The notes under the pieces were generated by a model. It was not told the DNA's origin, ran no database searches, and was given only the letters and a program-made list of their open reading frames with translations. This document shows, piece by piece, positions 6,169 to 9,854 of a stretch of 9,854 bases of DNA. A program made the position numbers and the translations under genes. Position 1 is the stretch's first letter. Every line of letters begins with the position of its first letter. Origin of the DNA: Moraxellaceae bacterium (GTDB lineage Bacteria; Pseudomonadota; Gammaproteobacteria; Pseudomonadales; Ketobacteraceae); contig NVVG01000067.1 in NCBI GenBank assembly GCA_002402125.1, positions 10,344 through 20,197 of the forward strand, written 5' to 3'.

Positions 6169-9100
6169 TCACAAAAGCACGTCTTCCCATAGTTTGTTGA
6201 GCCTCTTCTCTGACACAGGATAGGCAGTTTTCATCCCCTGAGCAAATAGTGATACCCGGTACTCCTCCAGCATCCAACGATAGTTATCCAAATAGGGATC
6301 GAATACACCGTCATTATCACGCCGCTGCTGTCGTTCTTCGTATTGATCCCTATACTGCTTCAGTTGGTCCGCCTGATGTTTATCCCTATCGATATTTCCT
6401 TGTAAACGGTCGATTCTTAATAAAACTGCTTTCAGATACCTGGGGAAATCTTGCAAATTCCGATAAGAAACGCGGCCAATCCAATCGACAACAAATAGAT
6501 TTCTTAGCTGCTGCTTTATATCTTGGTAACAATTCACTCTCGCAATAGGAACCTGACCACTAATCTTTTTTGACACTTGGTGATGCAAACTCAAAATTTC
6601 TTCTACCAAAGCAGTAATGACATTGGCCTCATCTATTAAAATAGCGCGGCCTGTTTCCAGCAATCTCGAAAACTCGTCGCGGGTTCGTGGCAATGCCTGT
6701 CTGTGGATAAATGAACGATAAAATGCGGCATAGGCTATGCCGTCCGCTAGGGATTGCTGACTCCCAAAAGGAGCATACTGCAATGCTACTTTTTTGTTCA
6801 AGCTACAATGTTTTTTAAGGTACTTTATTTGTTGGGGCAAGCCTAACATACAAAGTCGTAATATCCCTTTTTGATGCTTAGAGTTGGCATCAGCCACGGC
6901 ATCACATAGATGCACGCTAACATAAGTTTCATGATCGACTAACGCCGGATAGGTTTTTACCTGCGCACCATTTTGCTCAAATTCATAGGCTTCGGGAACA
7001 TTGTCAAAATCCCATGAGGTAAACTGAGTTTTACTTTGCTTATCATGCACCCCTTCTACTCGCACATTGCTAATAGCTTCTTTAAAGGATGCCTGCATAT
7101 CTAGCTTGAGACTCGCAATATCTCGACTCTCCTGGAGTAATTTGCCGCCAGCGTCAACTACTTGCACGTTAGCTTTCAAATGTGCGGACAGCGAAGTCAA
7201 ATTCCAATCGCCTGCCTTGATATCGATACGGGTTTGTTGTCGAAGAAACTGCGTTAGTTGCTGTATAAGCGACTTATTTCTATCCGGGTTAGATTGCAAA
7301 AAACGTCCTGCCACATCGGGCACGGGCACATAGTTTTTTCTTATTGCTTTGGGCAGGCTTTTCATTAACGCGATACATTTTTCTAACTCCAACCCTGGCA
7401 CCAACCATTCTAGTGAGGCTTCATTCAGCTGATTTATCAAGGTCACAGGAACAACAACATTAATTCCATCTTGTTTTTTTCCTGGTTCAAATAAATAATC
7501 TATTTTTAACGTGCCACCAGAAACCTCAACATTGTCGGGAAAACTATGGGCTGTTTCCGACATGACATCTTTGGCAATCACGTCGTTTTCAGATAAAAAC
7601 AAACACGCTGGCTGTTTGCGTTCAGCGTTTTTTCGCCATTTCTCAAACCCCTTACCATTAAGGATATTGTCTGGTAGTCGCTCATCAAACCATCCATACA
7701 ATACAAGATCATCCACCAATATATCGCGCCGGCGTGACTTGTCTTCCAAATAACCGATCTCGTCTACTAACTTTCTATTGTGGATATGAAAAGGGGCACG
7801 AGAAAAATAGTCCCCTGCAACAAGCGCGTTATAAATAAATATCTCGCGACTTTGAGCCGTATCAACAAGACTGAAATCTATTTTTTTCTTGGGACTCACC
7901 ACCAAGCCAAACAGACTGGATTCCTGGAACGCCACCGCCGCCGCCCTTTTCTTTTCCCAATGGGGCTCAAAATGGCGATAACTCAATTGTGACTTCCCCA
8001 CAGACTCTATCCACTCAGGGTCAATCTTTGCAACCGTTCGCGCAAAGACTTTATGGGTTTCTACGATTTCTGCCGCAACCATCCATTTGGGAGGTTTATT
8101 TGACAGGCTGGAGCCAGGAAACAGGTTAAACTTACGATTCCTAGTTCCTAGAAAGTTATTATCTTCCTCTCTCATTCCAACATGACTGAGATAGCCTGTT
8201 AAAATGGCCTGATGCACCGATTGATAATCGGCAGGTTGTTGATTAAGTTTCCAGCCCATGTCCTGCACAATTAATTTTAATTGACGATGCAGATCCCGCC
8301 ACTCGCGCATGCGTAAATACGATATGAAGTGCTCCTTATACCAACGCTTCAGACCTCCAGCACTGAGCTCTTGTCGTTTAACTTCATGGATATCCCACAA
8401 ATTTACAAATGCTAAAAAGTCAGATTCTTTGTCTTTAAATAGCTTATGTTTTAGATCCGCTTCGGCCCGTTTCTCATGGGGGCGACTCCAAGGCTCTGGA
8501 AGGCTTAAGCCACTGCCAATGGATATCAACTCTTTGAGGCAACCAAAATCATTCGCCGCAATCAGCATGCGCCCAACACGAGGGTCAACCGGCAACCTGG
8601 CTAAGATACGGCCTAACCCCGTCAGCTCTTTTTGATCGCCAACCGCACCAAGTTCACTAAGCAGTCGGTATCCATCATTAATAAGTTTTTCATCTGGGGG
8701 GTTAATAAAAGGAAAATCTCCAACCTCCCCCAAACGCAAAGATTTCATCTGCAGAATGACTGAGGCAAGATTCGATCTCAATATCTCTGGGTCGGTAAAC
8801 GCGTCTCTGGATAAAAACGATTCCTCATCATATAACCGAATACATATGCCTGGAGCGATACGACCACAACGCCCCATCCGTTGATTGGCACTGGCTTGGG
8901 AAATGGCCTCTACCGGCAATCGGTGCACCTTGGTTCGATAGCTGTAGCGACTCACTCGTGCAGTGCCAGGATCCACCACAAAACCAATATTTGGCACAGT
9001 AATAGAAGTTTCTGCCACATTGGTCGCTAACACAACGCGACGATTAGCATGCTTGGCAAACACGCGATTCTGCTCGGCATTACTTAAACGGGAATAAAGA

Positions 9101-9854
9101 GGTAATACTTCCAATTGATCACGTAGATGTCTTCGCAATAAATCAGCGACATTGCGAATCTCCCTTTCACCCGGTAAAAACACTAAAATATCTTGCGCAT
9201 CTAGATGTGAATTTGCACCCTGCTCCACATCAAGAATGCCCTGAATCGCATCAAGCACCCCGCGCTCTACTGCATCACTATCTAAGACTGCATCAGAGCC
9301 CACCTCTTCCATTGGCTGATAGAACACCGTGACCGGATAAGTTCTACCGGATACTACGATAATCGGTGCATTTTCGAAATGTGAGGAGAAGCGCTCATGG
9401 TCAATTGTCGCGGAGGTGATGATGAGTTTTAGATCTTTTCTACGGCGCAATAATGTTTTTAAGTAACCCAACAAAAAATCGATATTTAAACTTCGCTCAT
9501 GAGCCTCATCGATGATGATGGTGTCGTAGCGCTCCAAATACCGATCTTGTTGAATTTCGGCCAGCAAGATACCGTCTGTCATTAGTTTGATATAGCTGTT
9601 TTCACTGACATTATCTTGGAACCGCACCTTATAACCAACAATAGAACCTAGTTCGCTAGATAACTCTTCTGCAATGCGCGTTGACACTGTCCGTGCGGCA
9701 AGTCGCCGTGGCTGGGTATGGCCAATTAAGCCTTTAACACCCTGCCCTGCATCAAGGCACATTTTAGGCAATTGCGTGGTTTTACCTGAACCGGTCTCAC
9801 CCGCAATAATGACCACTTGATTGGATTTAATAGCCGATATTATTTCATCACGTT
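6169..9854 (-). CDS. hrpA: ATP-dependent RNA helicase HrpA, 5' end outside the window
   Basis: A DEAH/RHA-family RNA helicase. In E. coli it is implicated in mRNA processing and, more recently, in rescuing collided ribosomes. The reading frame is open to the right edge, giving 1,227 residues from the first full codon (9852-9850). Numbered from there: Walker A GETGSGKT (18-25), DEAH (115-118), SAT (147-149), motif V around ATNVAETSITVPN, and motif VI QRMGRCGR (324-331). The HA2 and OB-fold regions follow (about 385-640), then the long DUF3418 C-terminal domain characteristic of HrpA (about 640-1215), ending PVSEKRLNKLWEDVLL. E. coli HrpA is about 1,300 residues, so roughly 80-90 residues are missing beyond the window. 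An internal GTG at 9816 could look like a start, but it lies in the conserved strand before Walker A. The frame is otherwise undisturbed. The hydrolase-fold gene begins 50 bases downstream. Confidence 0.97.
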   Translation of the reverse strand, partial: RDEIISAIKSNQVVIIAGETGSGKTTQLPKMCLDAGQGVKGLIGHTQPRRLAARTVSTRIAEELSSELGSIVGYKVRFQDNVSENSYIKLMTDGILLAEIQQDRYLERYDTIIIDEAHERSLNIDFLLGYLKTLLRRRKDLKLIITSATIDHERFSSHFENAPIIVVSGRTYPVTVFYQPMEEVGSDAVLDSDAVERGVLDAIQGILDVEQGANSHLDAQDILVFLPGEREIRNVADLLRRHLRDQLEVLPLYSRLSNAEQNRVFAKHANRRVVLATNVAETSITVPNIGFVVDPGTARVSRYSYRTKVHRLPVEAISQASANQRMGRCGRIAPGICIRLYDEESFLSRDAFTDPEILRSNLASVILQMKSLRLGEVGDFPFINPPDEKLINDGYRLLSELGAVGDQKELTGLGRILARLPVDPRVGRMLIAANDFGCLKELISIGSGLSLPEPWSRPHEKRAEADLKHKLFKDKESDFLAFVNLWDIHEVKRQELSAGGLKRWYKEHFISYLRMREWRDLHRQLKLIVQDMGWKLNQQPADYQSVHQAILTGYLSHVGMREEDNNFLGTRNRKFNLFPGSSLSNKPPKWMVAAEIVETHKVFARTVAKIDPEWIESVGKSQLSYRHFEPHWEKKRAAAVAFQESSLFGLVVSPKKKIDFSLVDTAQSREIFIYNALVAGDYFSRAPFHIHNRKLVDEIGYLEDKSRRRDILVDDLVLYGWFDERLPDNILNGKGFEKWRKNAERKQPACLFLSENDVIAKDVMSETAHSFPDNVEVSGGTLKIDYLFEPGKKQDGINVVVPVTLINQLNEASLEWLVPGLELEKCIALMKSLPKAIRKNYVPVPDVAGRFLQSNPDRNKSLIQQLTQFLRQQTRIDIKAGDWNLTSLSAHLKANVQVVDAGGKLLQESRDIASLKLDMQASFKEAISNVRVEGVHDKQSKTQFTSWDFDNVPEAYEFEQNGAQVKTYPALVDHETYVSVHLCDAVADANSKHQKGILRLCMLGLPQQIKYLKKHCSLNKKVALQYAPFGSQQSLADGIAYAAFYRSFIHRQALPRTRDEFSRLLETGRAILIDEANVITALVEEILSLHHQVSKKISGQVPIARVNCYQDIKQQLRNLFVVDWIGRVSYRNLQDFPRYLKAVLLRIDRLQGNIDRDKHQADQLKQYRDQYEERQQRRDNDGVFDPYLDNYRWMLEEYRVSLFAQGMKTAYPVSEKRLNKLWEDVLL

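Noticed and set aside
8860..8881. Met in HrpA motif VI (QRMGRCGR) as a possible defect
   Set aside because: The motif is Q-R-x-G-R-x-G-R and the third position varies in the family, so all required residues are present.
6169..9816. GTG at 9816 as the true start of HrpA
   Set aside because: The frame continues upstream to the window edge with sequence that matches the helix preceding Walker A (DEIISAIKSNQ), so the gene is cut by the window end, not truncated.

Overview
The window reads as ordinary chromosome from a gammaproteobacterium of moderate G+C, probably a marine relative of the Pseudomonadales/Cellvibrionales. The basis is protein resemblance and gene order recalled from Pseudomonas, not a database search. 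No tRNA, rRNA, CRISPR array, transposase, integrase or prophage gene is visible, and coding density is high.

Left part (1-2416): a small TerB-like protein gene (135-593, +) converges on a two-gene minus-strand operon. That operon encodes an RssB-type response regulator with a SpoIIE/PP2C phosphatase output domain (1238-2416), followed 16 bases later by its likely substrate, a STAS-domain anti-anti-sigma protein of the RssC type (640-1221). Together they form a partner-switching module: phosphorylation of the receiver domain should control dephosphorylation of Ser62 of the STAS protein. The cognate serine kinase/anti-sigma protein is not in the window.

Middle (2417-3093): a 292-base divergent intergenic region separates rssB from a single-domain PilZ protein (2709-3026, +) with both c-di-GMP-binding motifs intact. 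A hairpin lies between the PilZ gene and the convergent mlaA.

Right part (3094-9854): four minus-strand genes in a row, hrpA (5' end beyond the window), an alpha/beta-hydrolase-fold protein, a long beta-ketoacyl-ACP synthase III resembling Pseudomonas aeruginosa PA3286, and mlaA (vacJ). The last two are separated by only 19 bases. They suggest a functional pairing between removal of mislocalised phospholipids from the outer membrane (MlaA) and entry of medium-chain acyl groups into fatty acid synthesis (the synthase). That link is inference from adjacency.

The block mlaA - PilZ - rssB - rssC matches the order I remember for PA2800-PA2797 of P. aeruginosa. I do not see a convincing new system here. 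The observations most worth checking are the hydrolase-fold protein with glycine in place of the nucleophilic serine, the non-lipoprotein MlaA with a repetitive Phe-Asp-Asp acidic tail, the synthase-mlaA pairing, and the apparently active phosphatase domain of RssB.
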